Shown piece by piece: positions 1 through 9,093 of a stretch of 64,000 nucleotides of DNA. The DNA comes from Roseiarcus sp963816065 (GTDB lineage: Bacteria > Pseudomonadota > Alphaproteobacteria > Rhizobiales > Beijerinckiaceae). The stretch lies in assembly GCA_963816065.1 (NCBI GenBank), contig CAWFJG010000002.1:124001-188000 (forward strand), written 5' to 3'. Numbering within the stretch: the stretch's first letter is position 1; every line of letters starts with the position of its first letter. The notes under the pieces were generated by a model, which searched no databases, was not told where the DNA came from, and saw nothing but the letters and a program-made list of their open reading frames with translations. Position numbers and translations under genes: made by a program.

Positions 1-230
1 ATGCGGAAGAGCTCCACGTCGTTGACTTCGATCCCCGTTGCGGCGAGGGCGGCCTTGGTCTTCCGCAATGCGGCCTTGTCGCTGGTCAGATCGACGAGGT
101 CCTCCGTCGGCGTCACTTTCGTGGTGCGCAAGCCGACATAGCGGTAGCCCGCCCTCGCCGCGACTTCGACGACATGAGGCGGAGTCAGCGACAGGACGGT
201 CAGATGCGCCAGCGAATAGTCGTGTTTCAT
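1..230 (-). CDS. Sugar-phosphate isomerase/epimerase-like TIM-barrel protein, N-terminal part
   Basis: The first 76 codons are visible, reading leftward from an ATG at 228-230 and running off the left edge. The protein starts MKHDYSLAHLTVLSLTPP and continues with AGYRYVGLRT, the first two strands expected of a xylose-isomerase-like TIM barrel of the sugar-phosphate isomerase/epimerase superfamily. Catalytic residues lie beyond the edge, so the substrate cannot be read. It starts 24 bases after the stop of the HMG-CoA-lyase-like gene and probably belongs to the same operon. The family includes isomerases, epimerases and dehydratases. Confidence 0.6.
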   Translation of the reverse strand, partial: MKHDYSLAHLTVLSLTPPHVVEVAARAGYRYVGLRTTKVTPTEDLVDLTSDKAALRKTKAALAATGIEVNDVELFR

Positions 231-254
231 GGCGACGTTCCTCGAGTTCTCGCC

Positions 255-1174
255 TCAGTCGGCGGCACCCGGCGGCGGGGCCATATGGGCGATCCGACTC
301 GGCAACCGACGCTCGAGCTTTTCCTCCAGTTCGGCGGTCACGGGCTTCAGCTTCCGCCAGTCGATCCCGGTCCTCACGCCCATGGCGTCGAGCGCATAGA
401 CGGCGTCTTCGGTCGAAATGTTGCCGGTCGCGCCGGGAATGAAGGGACAGCCGCCCACGCCTCCGACTGCCGCGTCGTAGACCGTCACTCCGGCCTGCAG
501 GCCCGCGAATAGGTTGGCGAGGCCGAGCCCGCGAGTGTCGTGCAGGTGCAACGAGATCTTGGCGTCGGGACGGAACGGCGTCGCGGACCGCCTCGACCGA
601 CTCGTGGACCTGCTTGGGATTGCGCGAGCCCGGCGCTGTCGGCGATGTTGATTTCCTGCGCGCCGACGTCGGCTGTAGATCCTGGCGATCTCGACCACCC
701 TCGAAAGCGGAATGGCGCCTTCGAAGCCGCAACCCAGCGCCGACTGGATGCCCGGCGCGCACCGCGATCCCATGCTCGAGCGCGCGCTCAATGGTCGGGG
801 TGATGTCGGCGAGCGCTTCGCTCACCGACTTGTTGGCGTTCTTGCGGCTGTGGGTCTCGCTCGCGGATACGGAGATCGAGAGATGCTTGACGCCCGCCGC
901 GAGCGCCCGATCGAGCCCGGCGCTATTGAGGACCAGGGCCGAATAGGTCACGCCTTCGACCGGTTTCAGCGCCGCGAACAGCGCATCCGTGTCGGCCATC
1001 TGCGGCACGCGCTTGGGATGGACGAAAGAGCCCACCTGGATGCGCCTGAGGCCAGCCGCGACGAGCGCTTCGACGAGCGCGAGCTTCTCCGCGAGCGAGA
1101 AGATGCGCTTTTCGTTCTGCAGTCCGTCGCGCAGCGCTTCGTCTTCGATCAGGACTTCCGGACACGAGTTTCAT
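255..1174 (-). CDS. Hydroxymethylglutaryl-CoA lyase-like protein, frame-broken
   Basis: A HMG-CoA lyase-family (DRE-TIM metallolyase) protein can be followed across several frames. It begins near the ATG at 1172-1174 and shifts frame within about 12 bases to read LIEDEALRDGLQNEKR, the family's signature with the metal- and substrate-binding Arg-Asp. It continues through a Gly-Ser-Phe-Val stretch, then the HDTRG segment and a VGGVGGCPFIPGATGN loop with the catalytic Cys region near the C-terminus. At least four single-base shifts occur, near 1163, 930-1000, 770 and 600. Family members cleave 3-hydroxy-3-methylglutaryl-CoA or similar branched hydroxyacyl-CoAs. Next to an acylating aldehyde dehydrogenase and a ThDP enzyme, the true substrate could differ. 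The breaks look like sequence errors rather than decay. Confidence 0.7.
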
Positions 1175-1195
1175 CGGTCAGCCCTCTTGTTCGGC

Positions 1196-2957
1196 TCAAT
1201 CGGTGCTGACATGACCGACCTTGCGTCCAGGCGAGTAGATGTCGAGGATGTTCCAGTGGCCGGCGGTCGGCGTCGGATTGTTCTTCATCGCGACGTCGAT
1301 GACGCAGGGCTTGCCGGAAGCGATCGCCTTCTCGAGCGCCGGCTTGAACTCCTCCGCCGAACGGACGCGGACGCCCTCGACGCCATACGCCCTGGCGATC
1401 GCCGCGTAGTCGGGCGTCCATTCGTCCCCGGTCGAGGGGAACGTGGTGCCGTAGGTCAGGCCGTAATGCGCCTTCTGCAGCCCGGCGATGGTGCCGAACG
1501 CATTGTTGTTCATGACGACCCAGACGACCGCGAGGTTTTCTTCCTGGGCCGTCACCAGCGCCGCCGGGTTCTGCCCGAAGCCGCCGTCGCCGACGAGCGA
1601 GATCACGACGCGGTTCGGGCGCGGCGATCTTGGCGCCCAGCGCCGCCGGGGGGCCGAAGCCCATCGTCGCAAATCCGCCCGGCGTCAGCACGCTGCCCGG
1701 CGTATAGATCGGGAATTGCTGGCCGACGCCATTCTTGTTCCAGCCGACGTCGGTGGTGATGATCGCATCGCGCGGCGCTACCGCGCGCACGTCGGCGAGG
1801 ATGCGCTCCGGCATCATCGGGAAGCTCGAGCTCTCCGCCATCTCCCGGTTGCTGGCCTCGAACTCCTCGCGCGCCTTGGCGATCTCGTGGACCAGCGCCT
1901 CGCTGCGGCGCGGTGTCGGGTAGAGCTCCCTGGCCACCCGGTTGAGCGTTTTCAGCGCCTGCCTGAGATCGGCGACCGCGCCGATCTCGGTTGGATAGTT
2001 GCGGCCGATTTCGCTCGGCTCGATGTCGATGTGGATGAGCTTCGCCGGGGGAAAGGCGAACGTGTATTCCGGCTCCCAGGAACTCGAGTCGGCTTCCTTG
2101 AAGCGCGTGCCGAGCGCCATCACCCAATCGGCGGTGCGGCACTTGTCGTTGATGAACTTGGTGCCCCAGAAGCCGGTCATGCCGAGCGTCAGCGGATGAT
2201 CGTCGGGCAGCGCTCCCTTGCCCATCAGGCTGAACGCCACGGGAATGCCCATGTGATCGACGAAGGCTTTCAGTTCGTCTGCCGCCTTCGCCAGCACGAC
2301 GCCGCCGCCGACCATGAGAACCGGCTTCTTGGCCTCCCCCAGCGCACGAACTATCCGGATCGCCGTGTCGGCGTCGAGATTGGGCTTGGCCAGCGTCTTG
2401 ACGTTGTGGCTCAGGCGATCGAACCGCGCGACGTCGACTTCCCTCGAGAAGATGTCCATCGGCACGTCGACCAGCACCGGGCCGGGCTGGCCGCTTTCGG
2501 CCAGCAGGAACGCCTTCTCGATGATCTCCGGAAAGAGGTCCGGGCTCTCCACCCGCCAGGCGCGCTTGACGAACGGCTTGTAGATCTCGAACTGCGCGCC
2601 GTCGGCGTGCAGATTCACCTCCTGGTGAGGATGCTTGCCGTAATAGTGGCTCGGCACGTCGCCAGCGATGACGACCATCGGGATACAGTCGAGCGCCGCG
2701 TTGGCGACGCCCGTCGCCGCATTGGTGAGGCCGGGCCCCAGATGCGTAAGCAGCACCGACGCCTTGCCGGTGACGCGCGCATATCCGTCCGCGGCGTGCG
2801 CGGCGATCTGCTCATGCCGGACGTTGACGAAATGCAGCTTGCTGTTGGCCATCGCCGAGAGCACGGCGATATTGGTGTGGCCGCAGAGCCCGAAGACGTG
2901 CGTGACCCCGCGCGCTTCGAGATACCGGACGAGTTGGTGAGAGACGAGATCGCGCAT
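1196..2957 (-). CDS. ThDP-dependent acetolactate-synthase-like enzyme
   Basis: About 586 residues once one frameshift near 1616 is repaired. There, CCC-AAC appears as CCC-G-AAC. The N-terminal PYR domain has the activating glutamate in VRHEQIAAHAADGYAR (Glu49). The central domain has a Rossmann-like GGGVVLAKAADE segment. The C-terminal PP domain carries GDGGFGQN followed downstream by MNNN, the ThDP/Mg motif. The fold class includes acetolactate synthase, sulfoacetaldehyde acetyltransferase, oxalyl-CoA decarboxylase and 2-hydroxyacyl-CoA lyase; I cannot choose among them from sequence alone. An alternative start is at 2966. It lies 44 bases downstream of the aldehyde dehydrogenase gene and 21 bases upstream of the lyase gene, so the three are probably cotranscribed. 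Confidence 0.75.
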
Positions 2958-3001
2958 TGGAAGCATCCTCGCAGCGTCTGGGACCGGATCGAAGGCTCGT
3001 G

Positions 3002-4444
3002 TCAGGTCGTCATGAAGTGGCCTTCGTCGAGTTCGAGCGCCGGATCGTAGAACGACCCGAACAGCTCTTCGTCGGACGGCCGGTCTTCCTTGATCGGAAC
3101 CGAAACCCAGGTCGTGTTCATGTAGTGCTTCAGGTGAACGTTCTCGGAGACGATGTTGCCGCCCCAGGTGCCGCAACCCAGGCTCGAAGTCATCGGCATG
3201 CCGTTGTTGAACGCGCCGGCGTTCGCCTTGGACTGCGGCTGGCGCACCATGATGCGCGACACCGGCGCGGCGAGCGCGAGCTGGTGAATGTGGTCCTGGT
3301 TGAAGGAATAGATTCCGCACGAATGGCCTTTGCCGCCGACGTCGTAGATCGCGCGCATCATCGTCAGCGCCTGGTCGAAGCCCTTGTACTTGTAAACCGC
3401 CAGCAGGGTCGTCAGCTTCTCGCTGGAGAACAGATGCTCCTTGCCAATGCCGTCGCCGTGCACGATGATGAACTTGCGGTCGTCGGGTATGGCGAAGCCA
3501 GCGGCCTTGGCGAGCTGCTGCGGGGCGATCGCGACCGTGTCCGACGTCCGGTGGCGTTCGTCGTCCCACATCGCGCGGCGAAGCTTCGCCTTCTCCTCGT
3601 CGTTGGCGAGGTAGCCGCCTTCGGTTTGCAGTTGCTTCAGCAGCTTGTCGAAGATCGAGGCTTCGATGATGAGATTGCCGTCCGCCGAGCAGCCCGAACC
3701 GAAATCCGACGTCTTAGACAGGCGGGTGTTGCGCGCCGCTTCCTCGATGTTGGCGGTCTCGTCGATCACCATAGTCGAGTTGCCGGCGCCGACGCCGTAG
3801 GCGGGCGTGCCGGAGCTATAGGCCGCGCGGACCATCGGCTGGCCGCCGGTCGCGATGATGAGATCGGCGCGCGCCATCAAGGCCTGCGACATCGGAATGT
3901 TGACCTTGGTCAGGCACTGCAGGATGTCCGGCGGCGCGCCTTCGCGCTCGAGCGCTTCGCGCATCAGCCGCACCGTCTCGAACGAGGTCTTCTTGCTGCG
4001 CGGATGGGGCGAGAACACCACCACGTCGCGCGCCTTGATGCCGTAGATCGCGTTGCCGGCCGGGGTGAGGTCGGGATTGGTGGTCGGCACGATGCAGGCG
4101 ATGATTCCGACAGGCTTGGCGTATTTGACGATGCCTTTCTCGGGCAGCTCTTCGATAATGCCGACGCTCTTCTGGCGCAGCGCATCGCGCAACACGCCGC
4201 GGATCTTGAGGCGCTTGCCCATGCGGCTGACCTTGTCGCCGAGACCGGATTCGGCAATGCCCATGTCGACCAGCCGGGTGAACGTGACCTTGTTGGCCAC
4301 CGCCCAGGCGACCGCCTGGCACAGGCGATCAACTCGCGCCTGATCGTAGGTCTCGAGGATCGCCGCCGCTTTGCGCGCCCGGGCGAAAACCTCGTCGAGT
4401 TCCTGCTGTTGCTCCTCCGTGATGCCTTTTTTGACTTCCGACAT
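3002..4444 (-). CDS. CoA-acylating aldehyde dehydrogenase (SauS-like)
   Basis: An intact 480-residue protein of the CoA-acylating aldehyde dehydrogenase family, which converts an aldehyde, CoA and NAD(P)+ to an acyl-CoA. The catalytic cysteine sits in FGSGCSADGN near residue 250. The N-terminal half has GIIACIVPTTNPDLTP and the glycine-rich AYGVGAGNS typical of acylating members. The closest family I recall is sulfoacetaldehyde dehydrogenase (SauS), with acetaldehyde and succinate-semialdehyde enzymes as alternatives. No sulfonate transporter or sulfo-lyase is in view, so the sulfonate role is not supported by context. It is the first gene of the leftward operon, with a strong promoter and operator some 450 bases upstream. 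Confidence 0.75.
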   Translation of the reverse strand: MSEVKKGITEEQQQELDEVFARARKAAAILETYDQARVDRLCQAVAWAVANKVTFTRLVDMGIAESGLGDKVSRMGKRLKIRGVLRDALRQKSVGIIEELPEKGIVKYAKPVGIIACIVPTTNPDLTPAGNAIYGIKARDVVVFSPHPRSKKTSFETVRLMREALEREGAPPDILQCLTKVNIPMSQALMARADLIIATGGQPMVRAAYSSGTPAYGVGAGNSTMVIDETANIEEAARNTRLSKTSDFGSGCSADGNLIIEASIFDKLLKQLQTEGGYLANDEEKAKLRRAMWDDERHRTSDTVAIAPQQLAKAAGFAIPDDRKFIIVHGDGIGKEHLFSSEKLTTLLAVYKYKGFDQALTMMRAIYDVGGKGHSCGIYSFNQDHIHQLALAAPVSRIMVRQPQSKANAGAFNNGMPMTSSLGCGTWGGNIVSENVHLKHYMNTTWVSVPIKEDRPSDEELFGSFYDPALELDEGHFMTT

Positions 4445-4892
4445 GCGATTGTCTCCTCTGCGTCTCTCCCATAGCAGCGTCAGTTTCCAGCGCCGGAAAC
4501 GCCTTGTCGCCAGCGAGCGCTAGCGCGCTCGTTGGGCCTTTTTGCGGATCGTACGCCTCTCGGAAGCGCGCGTCACACGCGGCGTTCGGGGTCAGATGGG
4601 TCGCGTTCATGCAATCGGGCGTCGCGGCGACGCCCCTCGCTTCGATTGCGGCGGTTGCTGCGGAGCGCCGGTCTCTTGCGACGGACGGACGCGAAGGCGA
4701 CCCGGAAATGTGCGGCCGAACCGCGCCGGAGCCCGTCGAGGTTCGGGCGAGGGCGCCGAGGCGTGCGCCGCTTCGAACCGCTGGCCTGCAAGGCCAACCT
4801 GAGGACGGAATGGGATGCACCGCGTTTCTCCCTGCGACGCTAGAGCGCGTCTGAATGGTCCCGCCCGTCTTGACGCGAGCGGATGTGCGGGA
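4445..4892. other. Leader region without a recognisable gene
   Basis: About 450 bases separate the leftward promoter from the aldehyde dehydrogenase start. The open frames here are arginine/proline-rich and resemble no family. If transcription starts just left of 4893, the mRNA has an unusually long 5' leader. I see no known riboswitch in it. Confidence 0.4.
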
Positions 4893-4920
4893 TTATGAAC
4901 GAACTAGTTCGTATGTCAAG
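4893..4920 (-). promoter_or_regulatory. Leftward sigma70-type promoter with operator in its spacer
   Basis: On the minus strand TTGACA (4915-4920) is followed after 16 bases by CATAAT (4893-4898), a near-consensus promoter pointing at the operon of positions 4444-1. The spacer holds the perfect 14-base palindrome ACGAACTAGTTCGT at 4900-4913, exactly where a TetR-type repressor would block polymerase. A weaker rightward promoter (TTGACG at 4871, TATGAA at 4895) overlaps the same palindrome and could serve the isocitrate dehydrogenase gene. The core CGAAC-N2-GTTCG recurs upstream of the tetR gene at 18229-18240. Confidence 0.7.
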
Positions 4921-5346
4921 GGGTCGAGCCGCACAATGTCGAACATCGGCGAAAATAAGGCAGGTTGCGCGAAAGCCCGCGCCCTCGGCGCCGGGACGAG
5001 GGGGCAGTCTGCCGCCGTCCGGCCGGAGGCGGCGGCGTTTGTCGGATCGGCGGCGGATGAAGGCGCCCGAATTGATTACCGGCTGGAACTCCGGATGGCG
5101 GAACAATTCAATTGAGGAGTTTGACGAAAACGCATACGAGAGCGGCGCGCCGATGAACGTCGGCTCCTTGGTCCGTCCTCAACCGGGCGTCATGCGGCGC
5201 TTTGTGCGGAGGTGAAGCCTCGCCGGGAGAACATCGGGGGGCGAAAGCAAGCCCAAGCGCGTTTCGTCTCGCAATCGTTGAGCGAAAGGAACTTCGCCCG
5301 GGGGAGCGGTGACGGAAACCAACAGGAAACCGGCGAGAGCAACATC

Positions 5347-7569
5347 ATGTCAGATCTAGAAATTGTATGGACGAAGGTCGACGAAGCCCCGGCGCTCGCG
5401 ACCTATTCTCTGCTGCCGATCGTCAAAGCTTTCGTCGGCGCGGCGGGCGTGGCGGTCGAGCTGAAAGATATCTCGCTGGCCGGCCGCATCCTCGCCAACT
5501 TTCCCGAAAATCTCGCCCCGGCGCAGCGCCACGGCGACGAACTCGCCGAACTTGGCGCGCTGGCGACCAAGCCCGAGGCCAACATCATCAAGCTGCCGAA
5601 CATCTCGGCCTCGATCCCCCAGCTCAAGGCCGCAATCCACGAACTGCAAGGCAAGGGCTACGACATCCCCGACTATCCCGAGGACTCCAGGACCGAAGCC
5701 GAGAAGGAGATCAAGGCGCGCTACGGCCGGGTGCTCGGCAGCGCCGTCAACCCGGTGCTGCGCGAGGGCAATTCCGACCGCCGCGCCGCCGGCGCCGTCA
5801 AGCAATACGCGCGCAATCACCCGCACAAGATGGGCGCCTGGACGCCGGACTCGAAGACGCACGTCGCGCACATGACGAGCGGCGACTTCTACGGCTCGGA
5901 GGTCTCGACCACCGTCGAGACCGCGACGATTGCGCGCATCGAGCTTGTCGGCGCCGACGGCAAGGTCGCCGTACTGAAGGACAAGGTGGCGCTGAAGGCC
6001 GGCGAGATCATCGACGCCGCCGTGATGAGCAGCAAGGCGCTGCGCGCGTTCTTCGACGCGCAGATCGAGGCGGCGAAGAGAGAGGGCGTGCTGTTCTCGC
6101 TGCACCTGAAGGCGACCATGATGAAGATCTCCGATCCCATCATGTTCGGCCACGCCGTCTCGGTCTTCTTCGCCGATGTGATCGAGAAGCACGCGGCCAC
6201 GCTGAAGCGCCTCGGCGTCAATCTCAACAACGGCTTCGGCGATCTCCTCGCCAAGATCGAGACGCTGCCGAAGTCCGAGAAGGCCGCGATCATGGCCGAC
6301 ATCGTGGCGGTCTATGTAAACCGGCCGCCGCTCGCCATGGTCAATTCCGACAAGGGGATCACCAACCTCAACGTGCCGAGCGACGTGATCGTCGACGCCT
6401 CGATGCCGGCGATGATTCGCGAATCGGGCCGCATGTGGGGCCCGGACGGCAAGCTGCACGACGTCAAGGCGGTGATTCCCGATCGCTGCTACGCGACGAT
6501 CTATCAGGCGGCCATCGGGGACTGTAAGGCCAACGGCGCGCTCGATCCCAAGACCATGGGATCGGTGTCGAACGTGGGGCTGATGGCGCAGAAGGCCGAG
6601 GAATACGGCTCGCACGACAAGACGTTCGAGATCCCTGCGGACGGTACGGTCCGCGTCGTCGCCGAGAACGGCGCCGTGCTGCTCGAACGTACGGTTGAGG
6701 CCGCCGACATCTTCCGCATGTGCCAGGTCAAGGACGCGCCGATCCAGGATTGGGTCAAGCTCGCGGTGCGCCGCGCGCGCCTCAGCAACACGCCAGCGAT
6801 GTTCTGGCTCGACGCCGGACGCGCCCATGACGCTCAAATCATAGCCAAGGTCGAGAGGTATCTGAAGGACCACGACACCACGGGTCTCGACATCCGCATC
6901 CTGCCGCCGGTCGAAGCGATGAAGGTGTCGCTGGAGCGCATTCGCAAGGGCCTCGACACGATCTCGGTCACCGGCAATGTGCTGCGCGACTACCTGACCG
7001 ACCTCTTCCCGATCATGGAGCTCGGCACGTCCGCCAAGATGCTGTCGATCGTCCCGCTCATGGGGGGCGGCGGCCTGTTCGAGACCGGGGCCGGCGGTTC
7101 GGCGCCGAAGCACGTGCAGCAGTTCCAGGAAGAAGGTTATCTGCGCTGGGATTCGCTCGGCGAGTTCCTCGCCCTCGGCGTGGCGCTCGAGCATTTGGCT
7201 CAGACGTACAAGAACGCCAAGGCTCAGGTTCTCGCCGAAACGCTCGACGAGGCCAACGGCAAGATCCTGGACTTCAACCGGTCGCCAGCGCGCAAAGTCG
7301 GCGAACTCGACAACCGCGGCAGCCACTTCTACCTCGCCCTCTATTGGGCTCAGGCGCTGGCCGCCCAGACCAAGGATCCGGAGCTCGCCGCCCGGTTCAA
7401 GCCGCTCGCCGAGGCGCTGACGAAGAACGAGGCCAAGATTAACGGCGAGCTTGTCGGCGCGCAGGGAAAGCCGGTCGACATGGGCGGATATTACGCTCCG
7501 GACTTCGCCAGGACGTCGGAAGCCATGCGGCCGAGCGCCACATTGAACGCCGCGATCGACGCTTTATGA
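5347..7569 (+). CDS. icd: Isocitrate dehydrogenase, monomeric NADP type
   Basis: An intact 740-residue protein, the full length of the monomeric NADP-dependent isocitrate dehydrogenase family, which is unrelated in size to the usual ~400-residue dimeric enzyme. It converts isocitrate to 2-oxoglutarate, CO2 and NADPH in the cytoplasm. The start MSDLEIVWTKVDEAP and the NSDKGITNLNVPSDVIVDASMP region are characteristic. I chose ATG 5347 over an upstream in-frame start at 5212 because the upstream codons are not conserved-looking and the family begins here. It is followed after 158 bases by citC and further on by aconitase B, so this is a citrate/isocitrate locus. No frame break occurs in 2.2 kb, in sharp contrast to acnB. 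Confidence 0.92.
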   Translation: MSDLEIVWTKVDEAPALATYSLLPIVKAFVGAAGVAVELKDISLAGRILANFPENLAPAQRHGDELAELGALATKPEANIIKLPNISASIPQLKAAIHELQGKGYDIPDYPEDSRTEAEKEIKARYGRVLGSAVNPVLREGNSDRRAAGAVKQYARNHPHKMGAWTPDSKTHVAHMTSGDFYGSEVSTTVETATIARIELVGADGKVAVLKDKVALKAGEIIDAAVMSSKALRAFFDAQIEAAKREGVLFSLHLKATMMKISDPIMFGHAVSVFFADVIEKHAATLKRLGVNLNNGFGDLLAKIETLPKSEKAAIMADIVAVYVNRPPLAMVNSDKGITNLNVPSDVIVDASMPAMIRESGRMWGPDGKLHDVKAVIPDRCYATIYQAAIGDCKANGALDPKTMGSVSNVGLMAQKAEEYGSHDKTFEIPADGTVRVVAENGAVLLERTVEAADIFRMCQVKDAPIQDWVKLAVRRARLSNTPAMFWLDAGRAHDAQIIAKVERYLKDHDTTGLDIRILPPVEAMKVSLERIRKGLDTISVTGNVLRDYLTDLFPIMELGTSAKMLSIVPLMGGGGLFETGAGGSAPKHVQQFQEEGYLRWDSLGEFLALGVALEHLAQTYKNAKAQVLAETLDEANGKILDFNRSPARKVGELDNRGSHFYLALYWAQALAAQTKDPELAARFKPLAEALTKNEAKINGELVGAQGKPVDMGGYYAPDFARTSEAMRPSATLNAAIDAL

Positions 7570-7727
7570 CGCGCCGTTCGGCGCGCTTCGGCCGAATCAG
7601 GCGGAGCGCGCATTGCCACCAACCGCTCGTGCGCAACGCGAGCGGCGCTCAACCGGCCCCGCAATCCGCCTTTTGACGGGTTCCCGCCGGGCGCGGCGAC
7701 AGGCTGCGCAACAAGGGATGTCCTGAG

Positions 7728-8783
7728 GTGAGCGACGAATTCGTCTTCTACCCGGTCGACCCCGCCGAGGAACCGGGAGAACAAAGAGAGATCAAGACGT
7801 TCCTGTCGCGGGCGGGCCTTTCCTACGAAGAGGGAATCGAAGCCTTTGTCGTCGGCCGCCTGGGGCGCAAGATGATCGCCTGTGGCGGTCTGGAAAAGAA
7901 TATCGTCAAGTGCGTCGCCATCGATCCGCTGTTTCGCGGCGAGAACCTCAGCCTGACGGTGGTGAACGAGGTCCTGAACCTCGCATTCGAACGCGGTTGC
8001 AGCCACCTATTCCTCTATACGCGTCCGAACAACATCGCGTTCTTCGCCGGCTGCGGGTTCCACAAGATCGTCGAGGCGTCGGAACTCGTGACGCTGATGG
8101 AAAACACGCCGATCGGCGTTCGCCGCTATTGCGACAGCCTGAAGGCGCTGCGCCGACCCGGCGTCAAGATCGGCTCTGCGGTGATCAACGCCAATCCTTT
8201 CACCCGCGGCCATCGCTATCTCGTTGAGCGGGCGGTCGAGGCCTGCGACTGGCTCCACCTGTTCGTGGTCGCCGAGGACGCTTCGTTCTTTCCCTATCGC
8301 GATCGGTTCCAGTTGATCAAGGAAGGCGTCGAAGGGATCGAGCGCCTGACGCTCCACGCCGGCTCGGAGTACATGATCTCGCGGGCGACGTTCTCGAGCT
8401 ACTTCTTCAAGGAAAAGAATGTGGTCGGCGACTGTTTCACCGCGGTGGACCTCTTGATTTTTCGCGAATGGATTGCTCCGGCCCTGGGCGTCACCCACCG
8501 TTTTGTCGGAACAGAGCCGTTCTGCCGCGTCACCAACAAATACAACGTGGACATGAAATACTGGCTGCAAGCCGATCTGTCCCGTTCCCCGCCGGTGACC
8601 GTCGTCGAAATCCCGCGCACCGAGCACGACGCACGAGCGATCTCCGCGTCGGAAGTCCGGCGTCTTTTGGGGGCGAACGACTTCGACCGCATCCGCAAGC
8701 TGGTTCCCCCGGCCACCTACGATCTCCTGTGGACCAAATATCGAACGAAGGCCGACGGCTCGCCTGCGGACGCCGCGGCTTAA
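7728..8783 (+). CDS. citC: Citrate lyase ligase
   Basis: A 351-residue protein starting at GTG 7728. CitC acetylates the prosthetic group of citrate lyase acyl-carrier protein with ATP and acetate, switching the lyase on. The N-terminal third is a GNAT-like acetyltransferase domain. The C-terminal part is a nucleotidylyltransferase domain with the NPFTRGHRYLVE motif (HxGH-type) and a late SASEVRRLL segment corresponding to the family's ISAS-type motif. It heads the citC-D-E-F-G gene set, with 15 bases to citD. Confidence 0.92.
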   Translation: MSDEFVFYPVDPAEEPGEQREIKTFLSRAGLSYEEGIEAFVVGRLGRKMIACGGLEKNIVKCVAIDPLFRGENLSLTVVNEVLNLAFERGCSHLFLYTRPNNIAFFAGCGFHKIVEASELVTLMENTPIGVRRYCDSLKALRRPGVKIGSAVINANPFTRGHRYLVERAVEACDWLHLFVVAEDASFFPYRDRFQLIKEGVEGIERLTLHAGSEYMISRATFSSYFFKEKNVVGDCFTAVDLLIFREWIAPALGVTHRFVGTEPFCRVTNKYNVDMKYWLQADLSRSPPVTVVEIPRTEHDARAISASEVRRLLGANDFDRIRKLVPPATYDLLWTKYRTKADGSPADAAA

Positions 8784-8798
8784 AGAACGGAGCCGGAC

Positions 8799-9093
8799 AT
8801 GAAAATCGTCAAGGACGCCATGGCGGGCACGCTCGAAATCGAGCGACGTCCTCGTCAAGGTCGGGCCGTCGGAGGGCGTGCTCGACGTCGTCGTGACCAG
8901 CGAAGTCGAGCGTCAGTTCGGCGCGCAGATCCGCCGCGTGGTGGCGGAGACGCTCGATCGTCTCGCCGTCTCCCAGGGCGTCGTGATCGTCGAAGACAAG
9001 GGGGCGCTCGACTGCACGATCCGGGCGCGTCTGCAGGCCGCCCTGCTCAGAGGCGCCGAGGTCAAGGACCTGGATTGGAGCGTCCTGTCATGA
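8799..9093 (+). CDS. citD: Citrate lyase acyl carrier protein (gamma subunit), one frameshift
   Basis: The start codons read MKIVKDAMAGTLE. After one extra base near 8840 (GAA-A-TCG), the protein continues SSDVLVKVGPSEGVLDVVV to the end, about 97 residues in all. This matches CitD, whose Ser in the Ser-Ser-Asp stretch near residue 14 carries the 2'-(5''-phosphoribosyl)-3'-dephospho-CoA group. The KGALDCTIRARLQAALLR tail is typical. Its TGA overlaps the citE ATG by the ATGA arrangement, showing translational coupling. The frameshift falls immediately beside the modification site. Both flanks are intact, so I regard it as a sequence error. Confidence 0.88.

Noticed and set aside
1196..2957. Assignment of the ThDP enzyme as sulfoacetaldehyde acetyltransferase
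   Set aside because: The N-terminal region does not look like that family as I know it and there is no phosphate acetyltransferase or sulfonate gene beside it.
4504..4854. Possible small gene in the leader of the left operon
   Set aside because: Composition is that of non-coding high-GC DNA, no ribosome site fits, and it runs against the promoter direction.
5356..7326. A 656-codon open frame opposite isocitrate dehydrogenase
   Set aside because: It is a codon-bias shadow of the high-GC gene on the other strand and shows no family resemblance.
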